Source: Rhodothermales bacterium (lineage in GTDB: Bacteria > Bacteroidota > Rhodothermia > Rhodothermales > Bin80). From it: DNA of 64,000 nucleotides. The stretch spans positions 1 through 64,000 of the forward strand of contig JAJECE010000112.1 in NCBI GenBank assembly GCA_022822185.1, in the 5' to 3' direction. Below the pieces are notes generated by a model. That model was not told where the DNA came from, searched no databases, and was given only the letters and a program-made list of their open reading frames with translations. Below, one piece after another: positions 21,971 through 32,297 of this stretch; within the stretch, counting starts at the first letter, position 1, and the number at the start of each line of letters is the position of its first letter. The translations under genes and the position numbers were made by a program.

Positions 21971-23280
21971 TGATGTCTCTTTTGTATTCACTGCTTACTG
22001 CTACTGTCTTACTGATCACCCCGTTTTCCAAAAAAACAGATACGGTGACGGCACTCACCAACACACGGATTGTCACCGTCACGCAGGGAACCATTGAAAA
22101 CGGCACGGTCCTGATTCAGGACGGCACGATCATTCAAATGGGTACAGACATAGACATCCCGGAGGATGCGAGGGTGATTGACCTGGAGGGGCTGAGCATT
22201 TATCCCGGCATGATTGACTCGGGAACACAGATGGGGCTTGTAGAGGTGGGATCACTACCGGAAACCCGTGACGCTTCGGAACTCGGCGATCTGTCACCGC
22301 AGATGAAAGCCCTTACCGCGGTTAATCCGAATGGGGTTGCGATTCCGGTTACACGGGTCAGCGGCGTAACGACAGTCCTCACGGTCCCATCCGGCGGCAT
22401 GCTTCCTGGGCAGGCCGCGCTGATCAACCTTCACGGATATACCCCGCAACAGATGTTTGCCGGATTTGAGGGAGTTGTTCTGCGTTTTCCTGCTACAGGC
22501 CGCAGGGGACGGTTTGATTCCCGATCCGAGGAAGACATCAAGAAAGCGGCCGACGAGGCCATGAAGAAGCTCAATGACACCTGGGACAGTGCGGAATTAC
22601 ATCACCGGATTGACTCCACTTATCAGTCTCGCCCGGAGGATGGACGCAGACAGGAATATGTCCCCTCCATGGAAGCATTAAGGGATGTCATTCGAGGTGA
22701 GCAGACGCTCATTATTCATGTCAATACATCGAAGGACATCCTTGCGGCCATTGAATGGGTTCAGACCCGCGGCATTGAGCGTGTACTTTTCAGCGGACTT
22801 GCAGAGGGATGGCGTGTTGCGGATAAGATCGCCGAAGCGGGGATCCCATGTCTGGTTGGGCCGGTATTGAGCATTCCGACTCGGCAGAGCGACCGCTTTG
22901 ACAAGGCATACAAAAATGCTGGCCTCATGCATGCAGCAGGGGTAAAGATTGCCCTCCGCTCGGATGACACGGCCAATGTGCGCAACCTACCCTACCATGC
23001 CGGATTCGCGGCTGCCTATGGATTGCCCCCGGAGGAAGCACTTCGTGCCGTCACCATCAATCCTGCTGAATTTTTTGGCGTGGATGACCGGCTCGGATCT
23101 CTTGAGGTCGGCAAGGAAGCAACCTTCTTTGTTGCCGACGGGGATCCATTTGAAACGACGACAACGATCCACCATGTCTTCATTGCCGGCTACGAGATCC
23201 CCATGGAAAGCAGACACACTCAACTTTATGAAGAATTCCTTCAGCGAACTCCCGGGTTGCATAAGCACAATCAGGATTAG
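21970..23280 (+). CDS. Secreted amidohydrolase-family protein, HxH motif degenerate
   Basis: YPGMIDSGTQMGL in place of DxHxH; IALRSDDTANVRNL; VDDRLGSLEVGKEATFFV; TAATG overlap with upstream gene. Confidence 0.87.
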   Translation: MMSLLYSLLTATVLLITPFSKKTDTVTALTNTRIVTVTQGTIENGTVLIQDGTIIQMGTDIDIPEDARVIDLEGLSIYPGMIDSGTQMGLVEVGSLPETRDASELGDLSPQMKALTAVNPNGVAIPVTRVSGVTTVLTVPSGGMLPGQAALINLHGYTPQQMFAGFEGVVLRFPATGRRGRFDSRSEEDIKKAADEAMKKLNDTWDSAELHHRIDSTYQSRPEDGRRQEYVPSMEALRDVIRGEQTLIIHVNTSKDILAAIEWVQTRGIERVLFSGLAEGWRVADKIAEAGIPCLVGPVLSIPTRQSDRFDKAYKNAGLMHAAGVKIALRSDDTANVRNLPYHAGFAAAYGLPPEEALRAVTINPAEFFGVDDRLGSLEVGKEATFFVADGDPFETTTTIHHVFIAGYEIPMESRHTQLYEEFLQRTPGLHKHNQD

Positions 23281-23829
23281 TGCATAACCATATGGATGAC
23301 AAAGAATGGCCGGATTAATTCTGCACTCATTCAAACGTCTACCCTCAACGATTACGGTAAAACCGTATTATACACAGGATGCCTACTCACCTACGTATTA
23401 CATAGACGAGTGCCCTGACAGCGATGATTTTATTAAGTCTCTACAGGAGACTGGACTAGAAATCGTTCGGCATTGAGACATCCTACGCCAAGGTGGCGCT
23501 GATGAGGTTTGGATTAAAGCAGTCTCTGAGAGAGGGGATTGGTCACAGAGGTGGTGGTTGCCGATGAGGGTTATCCTTCGAGACTCTTTGTAATAACGTG
23601 TCATTTTGGGCAACTATTTTCGTAAATTGAGTTAGTGGTGTCAAGTTGCGATGTGCACATACAGAACCGAATCGGGGAAATCTTATCGTAGCAGACTTTC
23701 ATGCGTTAAGTCTCTGAAGATGCTTCCTGAGAATGTGACTGCTCAAATGTGGTTTGCACAACGTTGGCTGTGCGATGGAACTTAGCATAGTCGTATTATG
23801 ATTTGGTCAATCATTATCAAATTTGAAAC

Positions 23830-24033
23830 ATGAAGCCAAAAAACAACCGCTGGAGCAAACTCCTGACAAACGCCCCCTTAAAGGTGGACCAAGATGACAT
23901 TGATATGTGGATGGGGCTTGCTGTCATCTCTGCCTACTTTGATTTTTCCATTGAGAAGGCAGCCAACCGCATACTTGATCCGGCGATCAAAAAAGTTTTC
24001 AAGAACCTTCCCGCCCACATAACGGATCAATGA
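23830..24033 (+). CDS. Small hypothetical protein (67 aa)
   Basis: ATG-initiated ORF directly upstream of, and co-oriented with, 24064..24540; no recognised domain. Confidence 0.45.
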   Translation: MKPKNNRWSKLLTNAPLKVDQDDIDMWMGLAVISAYFDFSIEKAANRILDPAIKKVFKNLPAHITDQ

Positions 24034-24063
24034 CGGACTCCATTAAAAATTCCCGCCCCTGCG

Positions 24064-24540
24064 ATGACTGAAACTGCCCCTGCAGTTCCCAAACGCTCTG
24101 TAATTGGTGATTTTGCCGCTCAACTCAGAAATGCGACAGTCCGTGAAGAGATCTTCAGAATCCTGGATCAATCAGGTCACAAGGAAATCGTAAAACGCCT
24201 CCGGTATCTTCATGACATAACCCCGCACAATGACCCCGACGATCCCGACATGGAACTTGATTCACTGTGTGAGCTGGCACTTTTCCTTACTGCAGATGGC
24301 ACTTCCATCCCTCACCCAGAGATTGGAATCACCCCTGAAGGCACCCTACAACTTGAGTGGTATTTGGGGCATACCTCTGCATTAATGGATTTCCTTCCTG
24401 ATGGAACTGTCCAGTTCGCGGGGATTTCCGATGCGGGGAGTGATCATGCAGAGCAGTCCGTACAGAGCATTGGTTCCAAGCAAATCGCCCTGCAATCAAT
24501 CCTGCCATTTATCAGTTGTTGTCCATCGTCTGCCAAATAA
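24064..24540 (+). CDS. Conserved-looking hypothetical protein
   Basis: PHPEIGITPEGTLQLEWYLGHTSALMDFLPDGTVQFAGIS resembles a widespread hypothetical-protein motif (from memory). Confidence 0.55.
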   Translation: MTETAPAVPKRSVIGDFAAQLRNATVREEIFRILDQSGHKEIVKRLRYLHDITPHNDPDDPDMELDSLCELALFLTADGTSIPHPEIGITPEGTLQLEWYLGHTSALMDFLPDGTVQFAGISDAGSDHAEQSVQSIGSKQIALQSILPFISCCPSSAK

Positions 24541-24777
24541 AACAGACTTCAATAGCGAAGGATACCACGCTTCCAGACATTGTATACATCGGCTATTGGT
24601 CCCGGCACATTCACACTGAGCAGCCTATACGACCCTGAAATGAGTTGAAGCCTACCGTATTTGGACAGACACTATCGACTGAAACACCGGCGTAACTCTT
24701 CCATTGGAGTAAATGTCCATCCATCGTATATGAGGGCATGGAGCATACCTTTCATTTTTTGTACTTCGCCTGGATCA

Positions 24778-26199
24778 CTACCTGACCAGCGTCATTGTGC
24801 CGCTGAGATGTTGTCCAGCAACGTTCAACTGATAGACGTAGGTGCCCGAACTAAGGTCCGTGGCATTAAACGTCGCCGTGTACTTACCGGCAATCAGATG
24901 CTCATCCACGAGCGTGGCCACCTCTCTCCCGAGTACATCATACACTTTTAGTGTAGCAAAGCCCGCCTCCTTCAGCTCAAACTCAATATTGGTCTGAGGA
25001 TTGAACGGGTTCGGATAGTTCTGCGACAGCGTAAATCCATCTGGAATCTCAGTCGGATCACGATCAATGCCGGTAACCATCCCCCGCATGAACTTCTTGT
25101 AGGTAAATCCACGATTGGGGGCAGCAGCAAGAAATACACAATCTCCAGCTGCGTCAAGCCCTTGTATCACATCAAAGATGCCCACATACGCATAAATCCC
25201 ATCAGGGGAAAAACCGACCGCACGAGCATCTCTGTTAAGACCACTCCCACAATAGGTAAAGGGAGAGTCAAACTCAATTTGATCCACAATCATGTCATCC
25301 TGAGCTGGATCAATTGCAAACCAGGTCAATTCACTTTCAGGGCCGAACATACCGGCAGTGTCCGCAACAGCATCATTTTCCCCGATTGAATGCCCCAGCC
25401 AAATGTATCCTGTAGTTGGATGACGTGCAGCGGAGGTAACAATCATCCCCTCATGAATCAACCCCAATGAATCGAACTGCGAGAATTCATTCTCACGATG
25501 ATATTTATAGATCCCCCGCTCCGTATAAGAAGCCCAGTAGACCGTATTTCCGTCCGCACTGACCTCCAGACTTCGTCCAATACCGGGTGAATTCAGGGAT
25601 ACGTTAGCGATCCACCGAAAATCGCTATTGAATATGGAAATCGGTGCATCTGCAATTACAGGGGCAACGTAGATGTTCCCAGCCGCATCAATTCCTGGAG
25701 AAGCCGGCGAGCCGAATCTTAAATCTCCAACTCGGTTCATCACCGCGCCTGTTTTGTGATTCAGCCGGTACATTGTACTGGCATTGCCCCCCAGAACCAC
25801 AATAATATCTCCATTATGGTCTGCCTTGATCCCGCGAAGATCCTTTCGCAGCCCATCAGCAGCATCCCAGAAGAGGGTATCCCCGACACCTTCGTGAACG
25901 AACGAATGGATTGGGCCAATCTCTGCTTTCGTCCCATCCGAATTGTAGACGGCAATACCACTTACGCGGATGTTTCCGCCCTCTGCATTTTTCAATGTAT
26001 CTTCGGCGATAACTGCGGGTCTGAAATCTGGATAGTAATGGATCACCCAGACCTTGTTTTCGGCATCTACAGCAACACCATGCCCACCTCTCCATTGGGT
26101 GGTTGAGTCAGGGAATGGCCCTTGGTCAATCCAATCCTGTGCACTTACCGTGCCGGTAATGAACAGGATTGATGCAAATAAAAATGTTTTACGAATCAT
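24778..26199 (-). CDS. Secreted beta-propeller-like protein with T9SS type A sorting domain
   Basis: MIRKTFLFASILFITGTVSAQ signal; C-terminal LSQNYPNPFNPQTNIEFELKEAGFATLKVYDVLGREVATLVDE..LSGTMTLVR. Confidence 0.88.
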   Translation of the reverse strand: MIRKTFLFASILFITGTVSAQDWIDQGPFPDSTTQWRGGHGVAVDAENKVWVIHYYPDFRPAVIAEDTLKNAEGGNIRVSGIAVYNSDGTKAEIGPIHSFVHEGVGDTLFWDAADGLRKDLRGIKADHNGDIIVVLGGNASTMYRLNHKTGAVMNRVGDLRFGSPASPGIDAAGNIYVAPVIADAPISIFNSDFRWIANVSLNSPGIGRSLEVSADGNTVYWASYTERGIYKYHRENEFSQFDSLGLIHEGMIVTSAARHPTTGYIWLGHSIGENDAVADTAGMFGPESELTWFAIDPAQDDMIVDQIEFDSPFTYCGSGLNRDARAVGFSPDGIYAYVGIFDVIQGLDAAGDCVFLAAAPNRGFTYKKFMRGMVTGIDRDPTEIPDGFTLSQNYPNPFNPQTNIEFELKEAGFATLKVYDVLGREVATLVDEHLIAGKYTATFNATDLSSGTYVYQLNVAGQHLSGTMTLVR

Positions 26200-26496
26200 G
26201 GCAAAAAGAATGCTTGTTGGTTCTAACGACATGTTTGTGGATCAAGATCAAAGTGTCAGGCACATCATCAATTACAAAATAACTCATCCGCTCACAAGAG
26301 TCCATGGTTAGGAAAAGTATTGTGGAGTCCATATCTGGATTTTTTAACATCCACAGTACCCCCTGAGTTCATATCCCTAAAATGGTTGAGACAGAAACCG
26401 GGCCCGGATCTGTCCAGATTGAATACTTGCGGCGCAAGTGGTCAGAAAAATAGGCATGATGCGGAAAAATTTGTGAGTCCTGACTAAAGATACAAA

Positions 26497-26531
26497 AAAA
26501 GGGATCCCCCCACGCACTAGGGGATCCCCTT
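26497..26531 (-). terminator. Rho-independent terminator for 26554..27915
   Basis: Minus strand reads AAGGGGATCCCC-loop-GGGGATCCC-TTTTTTTT about 25 nt past the stop. Confidence 0.8.
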
Positions 26532-26553
26532 TCATGTAAATTTCAGCAAAGGA

Positions 26554-27915
26554 TTACTTGACCAGCGTCATCGTACCGCTGAGACGATGTCCGGCGGTGC
26601 TCAACTGATAGACATAGGTGCCCGAACTGAGATTCGTCGCATTAAAGGTTGCCGTATACTTACCGGCAGCCAGATGCTCGTCTACAAGTGTGGCCACCTC
26701 TCTGCCAAGTAGATCATACACTTTCAGTGTAGCCAGGCCTGCATCCTTCATTGCAAACTCAATGCTGGTCTGAGGATTGAACGGATTCGGGTAGTTCTGC
26801 GACAAGGTAAACCCGTCCGGGATTTCCGTTGGATCACGGTCAATGCCGGCGACCATACCCCGCATGAACTTTTTAACGGTTGGCTGTCCGTTATTAAATA
26901 TCCCCAGGTAAGCGGTGAGTCCGTCAGGTGAAAACGCAATGGCGCGGGTGTTCTCACCAGCGTAATCAGTAGGCAAATTGAAGTGAATGCTATCCGCAAT
27001 TTCATCCGTGGCAGGATCAAGACCGTACCATGTCAGGAAGGTTAGACCAACGGAATCAGCAGCACTTCCGCAACAATCTCTGGCATGCCCAAAATAGAGC
27101 AATCCGTTGGTTGGATGACGGGCACTGGATTCAGAAGTGAGTCCTGGATGGACGATCCCGGTAGAGTCGAGAGAATTGAAATTGGTCGTGTAAGGCGAAA
27201 ATTCATCGGAACGAGTGAACTTAATCAGGCCAGGAGCCTGTGTTGCAACCGAATTCGCCCAGTATACCGCATTCCCGTCAGCGGATGCTTCTAGGTTACG
27301 GCCAATCCCCCACTTAAGGTTCTCCGTAACAAGTTGTCCCCCAAAACCGAAAGTGGGCGGGACCTGAAATATACCGCTTCCAGAAGCACCTACATTGGCA
27401 ATATAAATATTGCCACTCGCATCAATCCCGGGTGAGGCATGAGAATAATCCTCGGCTACGAGCTTATCCTTTGGGATCCCGGTCTTGTCATTCTGATCAA
27501 ACCGATATAAAATACCACCAACCCCACCTTGCCGAATCGCGACAATTATATTGCCCTCGTGATCGGTTTTGATTCCTCCGACAAAGCCACCTACCCCGAA
27601 GGTGCCGAGAGTATCTTCCCCAATAATGTGAATGGGCTCCATTGCCAAAGTCCCGTCTGGATTGTAAACCCAAATTGGACCAGACATAAAAGATTTCCCG
27701 TTTGCATCCCGCAGTGTATCGCCTTTCATATCCAGCGCAGGAGTACGCGTGAACTGATCAACCCAAATCTTGCCCTCGCCATCGACTGCAAGGCCGTGAG
27801 TAGCGAGCGTGAAGGATGAATCAGGGGGGAATGGCCCCTGGTCAATCCAGTTCTGCGCACTTACCGTGCCGGTGATGAACAGGATTGATACGAATAGAAA
27901 CGTTTTACGAATCAT
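26554..27915 (-). CDS. Secreted beta-propeller-like protein with T9SS type A sorting domain (paralogue of 24778..26199)
   Basis: MIRKTFLFVSILFITGTVSAQNWIDQGPFP and C-terminal LSQNYPNPFNPQTSIEFAMKDAGLATLKVYDLLGREVATL...LSGTMTLVK. Confidence 0.88.
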   Translation of the reverse strand: MIRKTFLFVSILFITGTVSAQNWIDQGPFPPDSSFTLATHGLAVDGEGKIWVDQFTRTPALDMKGDTLRDANGKSFMSGPIWVYNPDGTLAMEPIHIIGEDTLGTFGVGGFVGGIKTDHEGNIIVAIRQGGVGGILYRFDQNDKTGIPKDKLVAEDYSHASPGIDASGNIYIANVGASGSGIFQVPPTFGFGGQLVTENLKWGIGRNLEASADGNAVYWANSVATQAPGLIKFTRSDEFSPYTTNFNSLDSTGIVHPGLTSESSARHPTNGLLYFGHARDCCGSAADSVGLTFLTWYGLDPATDEIADSIHFNLPTDYAGENTRAIAFSPDGLTAYLGIFNNGQPTVKKFMRGMVAGIDRDPTEIPDGFTLSQNYPNPFNPQTSIEFAMKDAGLATLKVYDLLGREVATLVDEHLAAGKYTATFNATNLSSGTYVYQLSTAGHRLSGTMTLVK

Positions 27916-27991
27916 GGTAAAAAGAAAGTTTGTTAAGAGATAACGTGTAAAGATGAATGCTCCTCAAGCCAAAAGAAAAAGTCCCCATAGC

Positions 27992-29209
27992 TCAGTCGCG
28001 CGTTGTAATACGTATAATGCCGGCAGCAGCAGTTTCGGTTGAACTGGTCGCCGCATAAAGCTGCAAATCCAATCCCCATGAAAACTGCCGGACAGATTGC
28101 TCAAAAACTCCAGGATATAATACCTGACCCGTCCCTTCGGAATCCACCACAATCACGGGATCGGTCGCATCTGTCCCAACGAACAATTGCCCGGCTGCAG
28201 AAAACTCCAAGGCATATGCCGTTGCACCATTAAAGGTGGTAACATCGAAAAACATCTCAGGTTCCCGAAGGATATGATTAGAGTCCATTCCGAAACGCCA
28301 TACCCCGCTTAGATCCCCCTGCGTTCCCGCCACATAGAGGTGGTCACCAAACAAGGCAATGTCTCGAACATCTGCCTCAAACGCATAGCTGTTGATGTCT
28401 CCGGCCGGCGTGACACTGTAAATTTCCGTGTTATCCCCCGCGGCCCATATTCCTCCATCAGGGTCAATCGTGAGGGTATTTAACCGGACCGTACTGGCGG
28501 GAATGACCGCGAATACTTCCGGGCTTGCCCCGCTTCCTGCAAACCGGAATATCGCCCGCACAGATCGGACCGCGTACAGATAATCGTCTGGCCCAAACTC
28601 CATGTCGACCCAGACGAAGGTGGATGGGGTAATATAATCGCTCCGCTCTCCCTCAGCAGAGATACGGACAATCCCGACCGGAAGACTAAACGCCAGCAGA
28701 GATACATACAGATTCCCCGCCGGATCCGTCGTAATGCCAAAGACATCCTCAAAATCTTTCACCTCGCCAAATTCAACAAATGGCGGGTCAAGCCCATAGG
28801 ACACACGATTACTGAAATTCTCCGCCCCGATCACCACCGCCCGAATCTCCAGCTCTGGATCGGGAGTATTCGGAGCGGCAACCTGGAGCTGCGTGCCCGA
28901 GGCCTCCACCACATCCGCCCGGGCATCCCCGAAATAGACCAGATTGTCCGTGGCCTCATTGGAAAAATTCTGCCCCGTGAGCGTCACGATATCCACCCCG
29001 GCCAAGGCCCGCCCCTCCGGCGCGACCGACTCAATGACCGGATCCGGCAAACTGCCGCGATCCGGATCATAAATACTCGGTGCAGTGCCAGAGTCGCAAC
29101 CCAAAAGCAGCACGAAGCACACCGGCAGTGCTAAAATCAGCGGGGACCAACGCCCCGCCCTATAGCGATAATCGTATAGCAAGACGTTGTACATTTGATA
29201 AAATTCCAA
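27992..29209 (-). CDS. IPT/TIG-domain lipoprotein with beta-propeller-like body
   Basis: LLLGCDSG lipobox; PVIESVAPEGRALAGVDIVTLTGQNFSNEATDNLVYFGDARADV is IPT/TIG-like. Confidence 0.78.
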   Translation of the reverse strand: MEFYQMYNVLLYDYRYRAGRWSPLILALPVCFVLLLGCDSGTAPSIYDPDRGSLPDPVIESVAPEGRALAGVDIVTLTGQNFSNEATDNLVYFGDARADVVEASGTQLQVAAPNTPDPELEIRAVVIGAENFSNRVSYGLDPPFVEFGEVKDFEDVFGITTDPAGNLYVSLLAFSLPVGIVRISAEGERSDYITPSTFVWVDMEFGPDDYLYAVRSVRAIFRFAGSGASPEVFAVIPASTVRLNTLTIDPDGGIWAAGDNTEIYSVTPAGDINSYAFEADVRDIALFGDHLYVAGTQGDLSGVWRFGMDSNHILREPEMFFDVTTFNGATAYALEFSAAGQLFVGTDATDPVIVVDSEGTGQVLYPGVFEQSVRQFSWGLDLQLYAATSSTETAAAGIIRITTRD

Positions 29210-30164
29210 AATCAGTATAGGAATAGTCTGCCCCGAACCCGAACCGCCGGAGAGACTGCTTCAACCCTAAGCCCACACTAAATCCCTGTTCATCCGTTGG
29301 AAACGCATACCCTGCCCTGAGAATAAAGGTGTTCAGAAAAACATATTCCATCCCGGCCTTGATCTGCTCCGAAAAATCACGCGGGTTCGCCGCATCCACC
29401 GAGAGTAATAACTGGTGCATATTGGATCCCTGCATGATCACATCCATCATATCCATGGAAACCCCGATATTGAGTGTCAAAGGCAATGCAACACTCTCTT
29501 CGCTGAACGTAATCTCCGGGGCAAAATTGCGGGCACTGACCGCAAAATTCAAACTCCGAAATCCCGTTTTATACAGCACCCCAAAATCATAGGCCAATAC
29601 CCCCTCCTCCACCTTCTCACGCGTGTACTCTCCCGCATCATCAATGGCAGACACCGAGTTTGCCAGATACTGGTTTGCCCACTTGATGTGCCCGCCCACC
29701 GAGAAGCGGTCCGAGAACTTCCGCGCATACCCCACACCAAAACTCCATGCCGATGGCGAGAAATTCCCGACATCCAGAAATCCCTGCTCATTATCAAAAC
29801 GGATCGTTTCCTCCAGCTCCCCATAATCCACCATCACAAATGAAAAGCCGAGTACCCCCAGACGACCGCTGCCCGGACGGAAAGAGAGACTTCCCATTGA
29901 GTAATTGATCTCCGCAATCCACTGCATCTGCCCAAGAGCTACATCTAGATTACTCTCCTGCCAGGCCATTCCGCTCGGATTGTAGAAGAGCGAGGCAGAT
30001 CCATGGTCAATCGCCGTAAGCGCGTCTCCAAGCGCTGCGGCGCGGGGACTCACCGACACCGACAAAAATTTCATGGTAGTCTGCGCAAGCTTTTCCTGCT
30101 GTGCAGACACAGGCAGTGCCGTCAAAAGAGGCATGAGAATCAATATGGCAGCCCAGCGCTTCAT
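29160..30164 (-). CDS. PorV/PorQ-family outer-membrane protein
   Basis: MKFLSVSVSPRAAALGDALTAIDHGSASLFYNPSGMAW..., repeated beta-barrel-like strands. Confidence 0.88.
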   Translation of the reverse strand: MKRWAAILILMPLLTALPVSAQQEKLAQTTMKFLSVSVSPRAAALGDALTAIDHGSASLFYNPSGMAWQESNLDVALGQMQWIAEINYSMGSLSFRPGSGRLGVLGFSFVMVDYGELEETIRFDNEQGFLDVGNFSPSAWSFGVGYARKFSDRFSVGGHIKWANQYLANSVSAIDDAGEYTREKVEEGVLAYDFGVLYKTGFRSLNFAVSARNFAPEITFSEESVALPLTLNIGVSMDMMDVIMQGSNMHQLLLSVDAANPRDFSEQIKAGMEYVFLNTFILRAGYAFPTDEQGFSVGLGLKQSLRRFGFGADYSYTDFGILSNVQRLAIRLSL

Positions 30165-30170
30165 AAGACC

Positions 30171-32294
30171 TTAGCGGATAATGACAAATTTCTTGATGAT
30201 CCTCTCCCCCGTATCCAGATCGGTGATGACGGCAATGTAAACACCGCTGGATACAACCTGACGGGATGAGGTGGTATGATCCCAGAACTCATCCCCACTC
30301 CCGTCGGTGTGCTCAATTTCATCCACGAGCTCGCCCAAATCTGTATAAATCGCAATCGTACAGCGGCCGGGGATATTAAAAAACGCCAACTTATCCGTTT
30401 GATCCGGGAACCGTACAAACGGGCTGGATCCAATATTGAACGGGTTCGGGACAATCCGGACATCCGACAGTGACTCGCCCGCCGGTCGTTTTAATCGAGT
30501 CGGAGTATAGGTCTGGGTGGCATACCGGGAACTTCGTAATTCCCGTCCCGGCGGAGTAAGCCCCGTGCCATCATTCTGGCTGGCATTCTGTACTGCAACC
30601 AGATAATAGTAATAGTCAATCCCGCGAATCGGCGTGGTATCATCAAAACTTGTGTCTCCACCTGAAGCCGTGTGAACCAGGGTGTAGGTGCTGTCAAAAC
30701 GGCCCTGTGCACGATAAACCTCCCAGCGATCCGGAACCGGTTCCGTGCTGTGCGGTGCCCAGGTCAACTGAATGCGATCCCCGCCCCCATTCACCTCAAA
30801 AATGCCCGGGGGGGCCGGAGCACGGGGAATCGCATACCCTGATTCGTAATTGGCAATCGCTCGCCGAAAGGTCTGGAATAATGAATCCCGCCCCGTAAAT
30901 ACCCACTCATTCTTGGTCATCGTATGGGACTGGCCATGAACATCCAACGTAATCAGGGTACTGTTATTCGCACCGGAGTCCTTATAGGCACGGCCAATCG
31001 CTGAATTCGCTTCCCGGCTCAGGCCGGATGCGCCCTCTGCGACGACAATTCGGACACTTTCCCCGGGTGCCAATGTGTAGGGACCGTACCCGTTCGCATT
31101 CGAAAATCCCCCTGGCGTACCCAGACTCGGGTCCCCCGTTGGATCCAGAAAGCCCGGAAGCCCCGAAGGCTCCACCACATCCGCATGACGCGGGGATTTA
31201 TGTCCCGCCGACATCACCGCATACTCAACCTCCATTTTCGTTGGATTGAAGGCATCATTCTGGGATGTGTAGGGGTCATCGGAGCCGATCCAGGAGGTTG
31301 TACTCGGCTGACTCGGATCATCGGTCTGATCCGAAGGCGAGGTATCTGCGTGCAGAGTGACAACACCTACAAACTGGGATGCACCCAATCGGCCTGTGGT
31401 GTCCGTAGGGGCTATGTTCAGGGCCGGCAGTGCATCCGGCAGAATCGGTCCGCCAATATTGTCATAGGTGCTGAAGGGGGGAAACTTGCCGTGCCATACA
31501 AACTGGGCCCGAAAATCTTCGCCGGGAGGATCCTCCTTTACGCCATCCCCCCGGGTATCCAACATGGCATTCAGCCCCCAGCTTGTACCGTTGCCGATCA
31601 CATACCGGGTTTCCTTGGCCACCGAAAGCCGCCACTGAAAAAAGAAGTACACCCCCTCCAGTGTCTGGTCGGGAAGTTCAATCTCGGAGTCATCATCGGT
31701 ATTCCCCGTATTTGTAAACGTGTACTCAAGGATATGATAGTTATCATGATACTCCTGGGTAAACTGGAGGATTTTTCGCTCCATTGTGATCCCCAAAAGG
31801 GTATTAGCCTCGTTCACAATCATCACATCCGCGGTAATGGACGGATCACTGTATTCGGTGACCATGGCGGCCTCCGGCTCGGTAATGGCCCCGTCCACTA
31901 ACACCGCCGTTGGAGGCAGGCGGCTGATCAGTTCAAAGCGGATCGGGAAAAACTCTCCGCCGCCGGATACGCGCGGCCCGACATGCACCACCCGATAGGG
32001 ATAATTCGTTCCGAGATTATCCGTTACATTCACGGCACCGATCCACAGTGCTTTGGCCGCCTGCATATCTGTAAACCGATAAATTCCCGGCCAGCGAAGT
32101 CCATCCTGCTGTTCCCCCACAAAGCCGCATACCTCACACTCACTCCCCACTTCCGAGTACCAGTTATGCATGGAGCCTGCTGACAGCCATTTATTGATAA
32201 ACTGCGCCTGAACAGGAAAACCGGAAACGGAGAACATGAGGAAGATCCACAGCGCAAAGCACCGGAAAAGACATGTTGTGATGGATTGCGTCAT
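30171..32294 (-). CDS. Large secreted protein with T9SS-like C-terminal tail
   Basis: Signal peptide; VRIVPNPFNIGSSPFVRF...RCTIAIYTDLGELVDEIEH...SGVYIAVITDLDTGERIIKKFVIIR. Confidence 0.75.
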   Translation of the reverse strand: MTQSITTCLFRCFALWIFLMFSVSGFPVQAQFINKWLSAGSMHNWYSEVGSECEVCGFVGEQQDGLRWPGIYRFTDMQAAKALWIGAVNVTDNLGTNYPYRVVHVGPRVSGGGEFFPIRFELISRLPPTAVLVDGAITEPEAAMVTEYSDPSITADVMIVNEANTLLGITMERKILQFTQEYHDNYHILEYTFTNTGNTDDDSEIELPDQTLEGVYFFFQWRLSVAKETRYVIGNGTSWGLNAMLDTRGDGVKEDPPGEDFRAQFVWHGKFPPFSTYDNIGGPILPDALPALNIAPTDTTGRLGASQFVGVVTLHADTSPSDQTDDPSQPSTTSWIGSDDPYTSQNDAFNPTKMEVEYAVMSAGHKSPRHADVVEPSGLPGFLDPTGDPSLGTPGGFSNANGYGPYTLAPGESVRIVVAEGASGLSREANSAIGRAYKDSGANNSTLITLDVHGQSHTMTKNEWVFTGRDSLFQTFRRAIANYESGYAIPRAPAPPGIFEVNGGGDRIQLTWAPHSTEPVPDRWEVYRAQGRFDSTYTLVHTASGGDTSFDDTTPIRGIDYYYYLVAVQNASQNDGTGLTPPGRELRSSRYATQTYTPTRLKRPAGESLSDVRIVPNPFNIGSSPFVRFPDQTDKLAFFNIPGRCTIAIYTDLGELVDEIEHTDGSGDEFWDHTTSSRQVVSSGVYIAVITDLDTGERIIKKFVIIR

Positions 32295-32297
32295 GAT

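Noticed and set aside
31185-31901. 238-aa plus-strand ORF
   Set aside because: Antisense to the large secreted protein 30171..32294, which has signal peptide and sorting tail; shadow ORF.
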